DNA of 64,000 bases from DASWOJ01 sp964250755 (GTDB lineage: Bacteria > Pseudomonadota > Alphaproteobacteria > Acetobacterales > Acetobacteraceae). Below the pieces are notes generated by a model that saw only the letters and a program-made list of their open reading frames with translations, made no database searches and had not been told where the DNA came from. A program made the translations under genes and the position numbers. Below are positions 44,162 to 51,975 of this stretch, piece after piece (position 1 is the stretch's first letter; each line of letters opens with the position of its first letter). Location of the stretch: the NCBI GenBank assembly GCA_964250755.1, contig CAXUHB010000006.1:1-64000 (forward strand), written 5' to 3'.

Positions 44162-45970
44162 CTACTCCTCTCCGCCGCTGCGGTAGAAGGACGGGAAGAT
44201 TTCGAATACCTCGTTGGTGGTCGGCACCCGGCCGTTCCGCTCGATGAAGGTGTAGATGAAGTTGATGTAGGCCTTGCCGAGCGTCTGCGTCATTGCCCCG
44301 GCCACCCCGGCGTTCAGCACCGCGCCGATGGCAGACCCCGGCCCGGGAATGAACTTCAGCAGGTTGCCGACGGCCCAGCCGCCCGCGACCGACAACGCCA
44401 GGCACCCCAAGATGGTCGTGATGAGCTGCATGATCTGCGAGCGTTCCAGCGTCAGGCCGAAGGCGTTGGACACGCTGACCAGCATGGACGCCTGGATCGG
44501 CGCCAAGGTCGCCATGTCCGCGAACGGAATCGGGATGACGGAGGCGGCGGCGGCGGCGCTGGAGGCGGCGATGACGTACTCCTCCGCCGCCATCTTGTTC
44601 ATGTCGCGGTTGATTTTCTGCGCCGCGGCGAAGGCGGCCTTGTGCGCCTTGGGCAGGGCGGTGAAGGTGGCGACGACCAGGTCCTCAAGCCCGGCGGCGG
44701 GACGCTTCGGCTTGGACAGCGCGCGGACCGGCACGATGGCGGTGTAGGCGGCTCGGCGCTCCTGCATGATGCCGCCGACGATGCCCGCGAACTCCTCGTC
44801 GTCATCGTCCTTGGTCAGGACGATGATGGCGGGGATGTCGTGCTTGTTCAGCACGCGGACGATGTCCACCTCGCAGTCCTGCACGCGGCTGCTGGGCGAG
44901 GAGATGCAGACCCAGGCCATGTGCAGCTGGTCGCGCTCGTCCTTCTGCGCCCGGCACGCCTCGATCTCGGCGCGCAGGTCGTTCAGGGTGATGGCGTAGT
45001 CCTTGGCCTCCAGCCCGCGGGTATCGAGGATGCGGAGCGGCACCGTCTCGGAGCTGAACCACTGCGCCTGCTGCGTGACGGGCCGGCCGGCCGCGGTCTG
45101 GGCGAACTGCTCCCCGAACACCGAGTTGATGAGCGTGCTCTTGCCCACGCCGGTCTGCCCGGCAACCAGGATGTTGACGGTCCCCAGCGTCCGCAGCCGC
45201 ATGGAGGTCTGCTGCATCAGCGCGTCTATGGCCGCGGCGTCGTCCTTGGGCGTGGCGTCCTTGGGCACCGCGAACAGGCTGGTGGACTCGGCTGCCTGCC
45301 CGGCGGCGGGCACGCCTGCGAACTGGGTCAGCGCCTCCGCCGAGGTGCGGCTGCCGCCGAAGGGCGCATGCAGCGGCAGAACCTGCGGCTCCGGCGCGTG
45401 CTGAAGGGCGGCCGAGGCCTGCGTCTCGTGGAAGGCGTGCGGTTCATGGAAGGCTTGCGGCTCGGCGAAAGCCGCCGGCTCGGAGAAGCCCGGCTCGAAG
45501 AAACTCTGATGTTCGGCCACGGCCTCCAGTTCGGGCGGGGAAGCGGACGGCACAGTGCCGGGCACGAAGGGGTCGGGCACATGCGGTGGTGCGAGGTGGG
45601 CGGCCGCCAGCAGCGGGTCCGGCGTGGGGTAGGACTGCGCGGAGCCTGCCTGCGCGGGATAGGCTGGCGCGGCCTCTGCGGCCTGATACGAGGCAGACAT
45701 AGGAGGTCCCCAACCGGTCGTGGCGTCATGCCGGGCGGGTGCGCCGGAGGTCTCGGTCAGTCTGGGCGGCGCTTCCGCGAGCAGGCCCGGTTCGGCGGCG
45801 GGGTGGGCTGCGGCGGGGTTCCCGGACGGCGCGGGCGGGTCTTCGTGCGCGTCGTCGTGTGCGTGCCCCGACACCACCTCGGAGATGCGGGCGGCGATGG
45901 CCAGGTCGAATGCGTCCTCCTGCTGCTTGGCAGCGGCATCGGACTTCCTGTCTCTCCCGAACAACATCAT
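44162..45970 (-). CDS. GTPase with DUF697-like membrane domain
   Basis: A 602-residue protein. Residues 1-240 are a low-complexity Ala/Pro/Glu/His-rich region with short repeats (EPQAFHEPHAFHETQAS). A GTPase domain follows, with G1 GQTGVGKST near residue 268, G3 DTRG near 315 and G4 LTKDDD near 382. The C-terminal part has hydrophobic, glycine-rich helices (ASVIPIPFADMATLAP, ALSVAGGWAVGNLLKF) typical of DUF697/YcjF-type membrane-associated GTPases. It converges with the PstS/OmpA copy 2 gene and is divergent from the transglycosylase. Cellular role unknown; envelope remodelling is a reasonable guess. Confidence 0.8.
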   Translation of the reverse strand: MMLFGRDRKSDAAAKQQEDAFDLAIAARISEVVSGHAHDDAHEDPPAPSGNPAAAHPAAEPGLLAEAPPRLTETSGAPARHDATTGWGPPMSASYQAAEAAPAYPAQAGSAQSYPTPDPLLAAAHLAPPHVPDPFVPGTVPSASPPELEAVAEHQSFFEPGFSEPAAFAEPQAFHEPHAFHETQASAALQHAPEPQVLPLHAPFGGSRTSAEALTQFAGVPAAGQAAESTSLFAVPKDATPKDDAAAIDALMQQTSMRLRTLGTVNILVAGQTGVGKSTLINSVFGEQFAQTAAGRPVTQQAQWFSSETVPLRILDTRGLEAKDYAITLNDLRAEIEACRAQKDERDQLHMAWVCISSPSSRVQDCEVDIVRVLNKHDIPAIIVLTKDDDDEEFAGIVGGIMQERRAAYTAIVPVRALSKPKRPAAGLEDLVVATFTALPKAHKAAFAAAQKINRDMNKMAAEEYVIAASSAAAAASVIPIPFADMATLAPIQASMLVSVSNAFGLTLERSQIMQLITTILGCLALSVAGGWAVGNLLKFIPGPGSAIGAVLNAGVAGAMTQTLGKAYINFIYTFIERNGRVPTTNEVFEIFPSFYRSGGEE

Positions 45971-46410
45971 CTGGCGCTAGGCCTTTCAGCGGTTGGCGCT
46001 GGGTTCTGCAAAAACCCTACCTGCCCGCGTGTGTTAAAGCAACACGGACGTTGCACCGCGCGGGGCAGGGCCACGGCGGAAATTGGAGGTTCCGCCGCCG
46101 CCGCCCTGCCCCGCCGGATTCAGTCCAAGCGGCTGAATGCACTTTGATCGTCAAGCTGGATGCGGCCCAGCTCTGGGACAGCCCAACGCCCAATAAGCCG
46201 GCGTCGGCCGGACTGGTGCATTGCATCATGGACACTTGCATAAGTCGGCCGATCGGGTCAGCAAAGGTTTTGTCAGGTTTGGTCGTTAATAATATATTAC
46301 CATTGACGTCGGCTTCCGCGGAGCTTGCGGCGCGCGCTCTGCCGCGCCATGAAGGCGGGGCAGACAGGCCGGTGGGTTCTGCGGGCCGCTTCACATGGCA
46401 ACCAGTCCCG
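45971..46410. promoter_or_regulatory. Divergent promoter region of GTPase and transglycosylase genes
   Basis: About 440 bp with no gene recognised. It contains a nested palindrome (46060-46114) and an AT-rich segment at about 46280-46305 (GTTAATAATATATTACCATTG), unusual for this genome and a good candidate for the transglycosylase promoter. Confidence 0.5.
46060..46114. repeat. Nested palindrome
   Basis: Outer arms GCGGGGCAGGGC (46060-46071) and GCCCTGCCCCGC (46103-46114) are exact complements; inner arms GGCGGA / TCCGCC (46075-46080, 46091-46096) extend the stem. It lies upstream of the GTPase gene. Confidence 0.7.
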
Positions 46411-47253
46411 ATGCTCCAGCATGGCCAATGCATAAGGTCGAGCTTCGCCAGACCGGACCCTGCCGGCGCTGCGGGCGCGCGCCGGCGCCTTGCCGCCTTC
46501 CTCGGCGCTGCCGCGGCTGTTCTGCTGCCGGTCTGCGCCGTGCAGGCCCAAGCCCCGGCTCCGGATCCGGTGCGGGTGATGACCCCCCTGCCAGCCCAGG
46601 CACCGGACGGCCCGGCAGATCCCTGGGCGGCCTGTGCGGCGGCGGCTGCAGCGGCCGAGCAGGAGGCCGGGTTGCCCGCCGGGCTGCTGCTGGCCATCGG
46701 CAAGGTGGAGAGCGGGCGCCCCCACCCGGCCACCGGGCGGCTGGTGCCCTGGCCCTATGCGGTCAACGTGGCAGGGCGGGGCGTGCTGGCGGCGGATGCC
46801 GCGGAAGCCGTGGCGGAGGTGCAGGCGGCGCGTGCGTCCGGCCAGTGGTCGGTGGATGCCGGCTGCTTCCAGGTGAGTCTGCTGCACCATCCCGGGGCGT
46901 TCGAAAGCCTGGACGCCGCCTTCGACCCCGTGCGGAACGCGCGTTACGCCGCGGGTTTCCTCCTGGCGCTGCGGGCGGGGGCGGCATCGTGGGAGGCCGC
47001 GGCAGGACGCTACCACTCGGCCACGCCTGAGCTGGGAGAGCCATATGCGGCGCGGGTGATGGCGGCGTGGGCCGGGCATGAGGTGGCGGCAACGCCAGGG
47101 GCGGGGCGGGGCATTCCGGCAGTGCCCGTGCGGTTCGGGATGCGGGTGTTCACGCCCACGGGCGCGCAGGCTGGTGCAGCGCAGGCTGGTGCGGTGCGGG
47201 CGGCACGGGGTGGTCGGCTGCCGGTTGTTTACCGGCCAGGAAGCGTCCATTGA
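46411..47253 (+). CDS. Lytic transglycosylase (SLT-type)
   Basis: A 280-residue exported protein with a signal segment at about residues 22-42 (FLGAAAAVLLPVCAVQAQ). The SLT-like domain starts near residue 72, with the catalytic Glu in LLLAIGKVESGRPHP; VDAGCFQVSLLHHPGAF and ARYAAGFLL complete the fold. It cleaves peptidoglycan glycan strands, probably to let the pilus or envelope machinery through. Near the C-terminus a 15-bp duplication (47164-47193) encodes AQAGA twice. The gene lies just upstream of the flp pilin genes and may serve the Tad system. Confidence 0.82.
   Translation: MLQHGQCIRSSFARPDPAGAAGARRRLAAFLGAAAAVLLPVCAVQAQAPAPDPVRVMTPLPAQAPDGPADPWAACAAAAAAAEQEAGLPAGLLLAIGKVESGRPHPATGRLVPWPYAVNVAGRGVLAADAAEAVAEVQAARASGQWSVDAGCFQVSLLHHPGAFESLDAAFDPVRNARYAAGFLLALRAGAASWEAAAGRYHSATPELGEPYAARVMAAWAGHEVAATPGAGRGIPAVPVRFGMRVFTPTGAQAGAAQAGAVRAARGGRLPVVYRPGSVH
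47164..47193 (+). repeat. In-frame 15-bp direct repeat x2
   Basis: GCGCAGGCTGGTGCA is followed directly by GCGCAGGCTGGTGCG near the 3' end of the transglycosylase gene. Confidence 0.85.
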
Positions 47254-47357
47254 CGCCCGCAAGCATGCAAGCCTTAAGTGCTTGTCCAGAGCTTAATGTC
47301 GTTCCATCTGAATTAACGCCGTGGTGAGGGCGAATTAACAAAAAATCTTAACAGGTC

Positions 47358-47386
47358 TTGACGCGCAAGCTGTTCGTTGCAATAAG
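47358..47386 (+). promoter_or_regulatory. Putative sigma-70-type promoter for flp
   Basis: TTGACG (47358-47363) and AATAAG (47381-47386) are 17 bases apart in an AT-rich stretch about 120 bp upstream of the first flp start. The -10 match is only partial. Confidence 0.4.
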
Positions 47387-47506
47387 AGAGCCTGGTATGA
47401 CCCGAGTTGAGCCGCTGTCTTCATCATCCGCAGTGGAAGGCGAGCTCAGTTCATGCAGACCTTGCTGATGTTCTTGAGCGTGCCTGCACAGTATTTGGAG
47501 AGACAG

Positions 47507-47725
47507 ATGGAACTGCATGCGTTGATGGCCTGGCTGGAAGTGGCGCGTACGTGGGCAAGCGGCAGGGCGCGGGCGCTGTACCGTGACGACGGGGGAGTGA
47601 GCGCGCTTGAGTATGCGCTGATTGCGTCGCTGATCGGGCTCGTGATCATCGTTGGCGTCTCTGCTTTCGGCACGAACCTGAACAAGTTCTACAGCAAGTT
47701 GTCGAGCCGTGTTGCCACCTTGTGA
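47507..47725 (+). CDS. flp: Flp/Fap-type pilin 1
   Basis: A 72-residue class IVb pilin. The basic leader ends at Gly in RDDGG, and the prepilin peptidase would cut before VSALEYALI; the Glu-Tyr pair is the Flp signature. One hydrophobic helix follows (ASLIGLVIIVGVSAFG) and a short end SKLSSRVATL. The subunits polymerise into the thin adhesive Tad pilus. The ATG at 47507 has GGAGAGA upstream; a start at 47453 would give an unusually long leader. Its mature part is almost identical to pilin 3. Confidence 0.93.
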   Translation: MELHALMAWLEVARTWASGRARALYRDDGGVSALEYALIASLIGLVIIVGVSAFGTNLNKFYSKLSSRVATL

Positions 47726-48014
47726 GACAGGGCATGGTAGTCCTCGGACAGTGGAGAGTTCAGCAGGGGCGGTGTCCTCCTGGAAGTCTTTGAACTCGGC
47801 AGGTCGAGTCCAAGGCGTCTTCTCCGCTGTTCAACGAATGAAGACCCGTTAACGCTGTTTTAGCAAATTGGGGTGAAAGGAAGGCGTGCGGGGTTTTCCT
47901 TGACACCTTGCAGATGGTTTGGCATCTCTGGTGAATTGCGGGGTGGAATGCCTCTCCATGATTTCGACATGGGGATGGAGCAGATGCCCGGCGAGGCAGC
48001 GGAAAGTCCAGCCC

Positions 48015-48236
48015 ATGGCAAACGGCGGCAGCATGGTTTCAGTTGGTGCGGACCTGGTGCGCAAGTGTGTTGCGTGGTCGTCGGCTCTGGTGCGTGATGC
48101 CCGTGGCTCGACCGCCCTCGAATACGCCCTTGTCACGCTTCTGATCGGCTTGGCGCTGATCTCGGGGATCGCCGCCTTTGGCACTGCAGTCAACAGGCTC
48201 TACAGCAAGCCGACCGCCGCCGTCGCGACCTTGTAG
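48015..48236 (+). CDS. flp: Flp/Fap-type pilin 2 (divergent)
   Basis: A 73-residue pilin with a leader ending RDARG and the mature start STALEYALVTLLIGLALISG. Compared with pilins 1 and 3 the helix and C-terminus differ (NRLYSKPTAAVATL), so it is probably a minor or specialised subunit. The ATG at 48015 is chosen for leader length; the ribosome site is weak. A separate AT-rich leader precedes it. Confidence 0.88.
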   Translation: MANGGSMVSVGADLVRKCVAWSSALVRDARGSTALEYALVTLLIGLALISGIAAFGTAVNRLYSKPTAAVATL

Positions 48237-48477
48237 GCCGCTTCTCATGTCCGCCTTTCCATCTCAACATACGGTTTGCTTAACACAACTTAACATCACG
48301 GAGGCATCACAGAAACAATTTAGGAAGGTATGGATGTTGACAATAGGTCAGCTTTCCGCGATCCATGGATGCGCCAGGCTTCTCACGGTTTGCCGCCTTT
48401 TCCGTGAACAGGTCGAGAATGCGGGGCGTCCGCTGAGAACCCTAGATAACAACGCGTCTTAACCCACGGAGACAGAA

Positions 48478-48687
48478 ATGAACGTGCTTCACTTCCTGAT
48501 GTCCTATGCCATGACGGCCGCCAACATGGCCCGCGGCCTGCGCCGCGACGACCGGGGCGTGAGCGCCCTCGAATATGCGCTGATCGCCTCCCTGATCGGC
48601 CTCGTGATCATCGTCGGCGTGTCGGCGTTCGGCACCAACCTCAATAATTTCTACAGCAAGCTTTCGTCCCGCGTCGCCACCCTGTAA
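48478..48687 (+). CDS. flp: Flp/Fap-type pilin 3
   Basis: A 69-residue class IVb pilin with a leader ending RDDRG and the mature start VSALEYALIASLIGLVII, matching pilin 1 except around NNFYSK versus NKFYSK. ACGGAGA lies upstream of the ATG, much as for pilin 1. It immediately precedes the prepilin peptidase gene and is likely the major pilin of the operon. Confidence 0.93.
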   Translation: MNVLHFLMSYAMTAANMARGLRRDDRGVSALEYALIASLIGLVIIVGVSAFGTNLNNFYSKLSSRVATL

Positions 48688-48754
48688 TCGGGAACGGACC
48701 ACTGGGGGGCAGGCGCCGCCAGGTGCCCGCCCCCTGCCACCGCAGGAGCCTCGA

Positions 48755-49276
48755 ATGGCACAGCTTGCCTACGCCCTGAGTCTCTGCGTGATGCCGGCCC
48801 TGCTCGCGGTGGCCGTAACCGACGTGCGTCTTCGCCGGGTGCCTGGCTGTCTGGTCGGCGTGGTCGCCGCGACCGGCCTGGCCAGCCGCGCCGCCGCGGG
48901 TGGCTTGCCCGCAACCTTGCTTCTCTCCCTTGGCGCTGCGGCGCTCGTGTTCGCTGGCTGTGTCCTGCTCTGGCTCTTCGGCCTGCTCGGCGGCGGGGAT
49001 GTGAAGCTCCTGCCGGCATGTGCGCTGGCCGTTCCTGCGGGGGCCGTCGTCGCCCTGCTGCTGGCTGTGTCGCTCGCCGGCGGGGTGCTGGCGGCCATCT
49101 ACCTCGCCTTGCGGGCGGCAGTCCCGCCCACCGCGCCGTTGCCGCCGAAGCCGTCGGGCCGGTCGCCGCTGCGCCGCCTGCTCCGGGTGGAGGGGTGGCG
49201 GGTGCGCCGCCGCGCCCACCTGCCGTATGCCTGTGCAATCTCCGCCGGCTGCGCGTTCACCATCCTAGCGGGGTAG
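48755..49276 (+). CDS. cpaA: Tad prepilin peptidase CpaA
   Basis: A 173-residue inner-membrane aspartic protease (A24 family). The first catalytic Asp is in VAVTDVRLRRVPG near residue 23 and the second in the GGGDVK motif near residues 75-80. About five membrane helices are present. It removes the leader from Flp pilins and from the TadE/F-type pseudopilins. It is short and lacks the methyltransferase domain, as usual for CpaA/TadV. Confidence 0.92.
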   Translation: MAQLAYALSLCVMPALLAVAVTDVRLRRVPGCLVGVVAATGLASRAAAGGLPATLLLSLGAAALVFAGCVLLWLFGLLGGGDVKLLPACALAVPAGAVVALLLAVSLAGGVLAAIYLALRAAVPPTAPLPPKPSGRSPLRRLLRVEGWRVRRRAHLPYACAISAGCAFTILAG

Positions 49277-49280
49277 CCCC

Positions 49281-50264
49281 ATGTTGAAAGTCGTCCTGGT
49301 CGGCGTGATGCTGTCCTTCACCGCGGTGTTCGGCGTGGTGGCCTGGCTCAGCCTCGCTCCAGCCCCTCCACCGGTCGTGGCTGGCGTGGCAGCCCCCGTT
49401 GCCCCGCCGCCGCCGCCGCGCATCGTGGTGCTGGCCTGGGCGCGCCCGGTCGGCGCCGGCACCCTCATCAAGCCCGAGGACATCGGCGTCGTGGATCTGG
49501 TCGCCGGCAGCGTCCCCGCGGGCACCCGGCCCGACACCGTCCAGGCGCGCTCCGAACTGATCGGCGGCATGGTCCGCCGCAACGTGATGGCCCAGGCCCC
49601 GCTGCTCTCGACCGAGGTGCTGCGTCCAAGCGACGGCGGGTTCCTGGCCGCGGTGATGAAGCCGGACCACCGCGCGGTCTCGGTCGCGGTGGACGCGGTG
49701 TCCGGCACCGCCGGGCTGATCTGGCCCGGCGACCGCGTGGACATGATCCTGACCCAGGACACCGGGGAGAACGGCGTGCCGCTGGGCCGCCGCACCTTCG
49801 GAGAAACCGTGCTGAAGGACGTGCGGGTCATCGCCGTGGACCAGCAGTTGGCGCGCGGCACCACCCCGGACATGGTCGGCGCCGCCGCGCAGCAAGCCAA
49901 CCGAACCGTGACGCTGGAGGTGCTGCCGGAGGCGGCGGAGCGCGTGGCGGTGGCCGTGCGCCTAGGCCGCGTCGCGCTGACGGTGCGCTCGTCCGCCCCG
50001 CAGCCCACCCCGGCGGGGACGGATGGTGACGCCGCGGTCACAGTCAGCGACCTTGGTGTGCTGCCCGGGGCCGCCGCCCCTATGCGGCCCGCCTCGCCTG
50101 TGGCCACATCACCTGCAAGCGCGCCGAATCCCAAGTCCCCGCCCACGACCTGGGGGTCCGACGTGTCCCCGGGTTTGGGCGTGCGCCCCGGCGCCGCGCC
50201 GCGCAGCAGCTCGGTCAGGGTTTACCAGGGCGGCGCGGGCGAGAAGGAATTCAAGTTCGAATGA
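49281..50264 (+). CDS. cpaB: Tad pilus assembly protein CpaB
   Basis: A 327-residue protein with an N-terminal membrane anchor (LVGVMLSFTAVFGVVAWL), then an SAF domain (VVLAWARPVGAGTLIKPEDIG, about residues 50-115) and the RcpC/CpaB domain (VAVDAVSGTAGLIWPGDRVDM). It works in the periplasm with the outer-membrane secretin. The last 90 residues are Pro/Ser-rich. Its stop overlaps the cpaC ATG by four bases. Confidence 0.92.
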   Translation: MLKVVLVGVMLSFTAVFGVVAWLSLAPAPPPVVAGVAAPVAPPPPPRIVVLAWARPVGAGTLIKPEDIGVVDLVAGSVPAGTRPDTVQARSELIGGMVRRNVMAQAPLLSTEVLRPSDGGFLAAVMKPDHRAVSVAVDAVSGTAGLIWPGDRVDMILTQDTGENGVPLGRRTFGETVLKDVRVIAVDQQLARGTTPDMVGAAAQQANRTVTLEVLPEAAERVAVAVRLGRVALTVRSSAPQPTPAGTDGDAAVTVSDLGVLPGAAAPMRPASPVATSPASAPNPKSPPTTWGSDVSPGLGVRPGAAPRSSSVRVYQGGAGEKEFKFE

Positions 50265-51670
50265 TCAGTGCAGCAACCTTCCGCAGGGCCGCCGTGTCCC
50301 TGCTCCGGCACCTGGCAGCGCCGGCCGCAGTCCTGGCGCTGATGCTGCCCGGCGCAGGCCTGGCAGCGCCCGATGCCCGGTCCATCACCATCGAGGCCGG
50401 GACGGGCCGGGTGGTGACGCTGGGCAGCCAGGCCGCCAGCGTGTTCGCCGCCGACCCGAAGGTGGTGGAGGTGCGCCCGGCCAGCCCGACCAGCCTGTTC
50501 GTGTTCGGCGTTGCTCCCGGCCGCTCCACCATCGCGGCGCTGTCGGCCACAGGGGCGGCGATCGCGCAATATGATGTGACCGTGCGCCCATCCGCCTACG
50601 GCGCCAACGAGGCTGGGGCAGGCATCCGCCGAGCCGTGCCTGGCAGCGGCGTCCGGACGGAAACCCGCCCGGACGGCATCGGCGTGTCCGGAAGCGTCGC
50701 CACCCCCGGGGACGCCGAGAGCGCCGCGCGTTTGGCCCGTGGTTTCCTGGCTGAGAAGGGCGTTCTGGACAATCGCCTGGCCGTGACCTCGCCGATCCAG
50801 GTCAACCTGCGCGTCCGCATCGTCGAGATGTCGCGGACGCTGACGCGGGAGCTTGGCATCAACTGGCAGGCGCTGGGCACCATCGGCCGGTTCGGCGTGG
50901 CTGGCTTCGTGACGAGGAACGCGCTTGATTTGGCGACCGGCACGACCACGGTGGCTGGACGCTACCTCCAGACCAATTCCAGGGGGATCGTCACGCAGGA
51001 CATCAATGCCGCGATTGATGCGCTGAACCAGGACCAGCTGGTCCGGACCTTGGCTGAGCCGAACCTGACCGCGATGAGCGGCGAGACCGCCAGCTTCCTG
51101 GTGGGCGGCGAATTCCCGATCCCGTTCGCGAACACCAACAACGTGATCACGGTCGTGTTCAAGCAGTATGGCATCAGCCTCGCCTTCGTGCCGACGGTCA
51201 TCAGCGGGGACCGGATCGTGTTGCACGTCAGGCCCGAGGTCAGCGCGCTGACCACCGCAGGGGCGGTCCAGATCGGCACCGGCAACAGCTCCATCTCGAT
51301 TCCTGCCCTGACGGTGCGGCGGGCGGATACGACGGTGGAGTTGGGGTCCGGCCAGAGCTTTGCGATTGCCGGGCTGCTGCAGGATCAGCAGAAGCTGACG
51401 GGAAGCGGCACGCCGTTCCTGGGCGACATCCCGATCTTGGGGGCGCTGTTCCGGTCGGACAGCTTCCAGCAGAACCAGACGGAGCTTGTGATCGTGGTGA
51501 CGCCCTACGTCGTGCGTCCCGTCAGTACTGCCGCCGCCATCGCTCAGCCTGATGACGGCTGGCGGGTGCCCAACGACCTCGAACGCATCCTGCTGCTTCG
51601 CCAGAGCGCGGTCGGCACGCCGGCGCCCCGAACGCGCATCCCGGGCGAAGCCGGGTTCGTGCTGCCATGA
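50261..51670 (+). CDS. cpaC: Tad pilus secretin CpaC
   Basis: A 469-residue outer-membrane secretin. A signal peptide (LAAPAAVLALMLPGAGLAA) is followed by the BON/N-terminal domain (ITIEAGTGRVVTLGSQAASV). The type II/III secretin core starts near residue 180 and contains SFLVGGEFPIPF and the end motif FLGDIPILGALFR. It forms the ring through which the pilus leaves the cell. It overlaps both cpaB and the cpaD-like gene by ATGA. Confidence 0.95.
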   Translation: MISAATFRRAAVSLLRHLAAPAAVLALMLPGAGLAAPDARSITIEAGTGRVVTLGSQAASVFAADPKVVEVRPASPTSLFVFGVAPGRSTIAALSATGAAIAQYDVTVRPSAYGANEAGAGIRRAVPGSGVRTETRPDGIGVSGSVATPGDAESAARLARGFLAEKGVLDNRLAVTSPIQVNLRVRIVEMSRTLTRELGINWQALGTIGRFGVAGFVTRNALDLATGTTTVAGRYLQTNSRGIVTQDINAAIDALNQDQLVRTLAEPNLTAMSGETASFLVGGEFPIPFANTNNVITVVFKQYGISLAFVPTVISGDRIVLHVRPEVSALTTAGAVQIGTGNSSISIPALTVRRADTTVELGSGQSFAIAGLLQDQQKLTGSGTPFLGDIPILGALFRSDSFQQNQTELVIVVTPYVVRPVSTAAAIAQPDDGWRVPNDLERILLLRQSAVGTPAPRTRIPGEAGFVLP

Positions 51671-51975
51671 GCCGCGCGATGATGCCACTGGCGCTCCTGG
51701 GCCTGCTGGCTGCGGCAGGGTGCGCTCAGATTGACCCGCTGACGAAGGAGGGCGTCTGGAGGCCGACCGGGGCGAACGACGCGAACCTGCGGGCCATGGT
51801 CGCAGTGCCCGGCGATCTGGCCTATGGACGCGCCGCACGGACTGCGGACGGGAACACGGCGGCGCGGGCAGTGAATAGGTTTCGGACAGGCCGGGTTTAT
51901 CCGCTGCCGGAACTCACCACCAGTTCGTTCGGCAGCGGCGGCAGCGCCCCGCCTGCCGCTCCTGGCCCCGAATAG
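51667..51975 (+). CDS. cpaD: Short CpaD-like lipoprotein
   Basis: A 102-residue protein with a lipobox (LLGLLAAAGC, Cys19). The segment ANLRAMVAVPGDLAYGRAA...AARAVNRFRTG matches the conserved C-terminal block of CpaD (N-L-x-A-M-V-A-x-P-x-D-L, then A-A-R...Y-R-x-G), but the usual first 100 or so residues are missing. CpaD-type proteins are outer-membrane lipoproteins that assist the secretin. Position between cpaC and cpaE and overlaps on both sides support the call. It may be a minimal functional form or a remnant. Confidence 0.75.
   Translation: MSRAMMPLALLGLLAAAGCAQIDPLTKEGVWRPTGANDANLRAMVAVPGDLAYGRAARTADGNTAARAVNRFRTGRVYPLPELTTSSFGSGGSAPPAAPGPE

Noticed and set aside
43880..46147. A 755-codon plus-strand frame
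   Set aside because: Antisense to the GTPase gene, whose P-loop, DTRG and TKDD motifs prove the coding strand.
47358..47386. Strong claim for the flp promoter
   Set aside because: Only the -35 box is good; kept as a low-confidence feature rather than a finding.
48701..48738. Possible hairpin after flp pilin 3
   Set aside because: The G-rich and C-rich blocks are not complementary in order, so no real stem forms.
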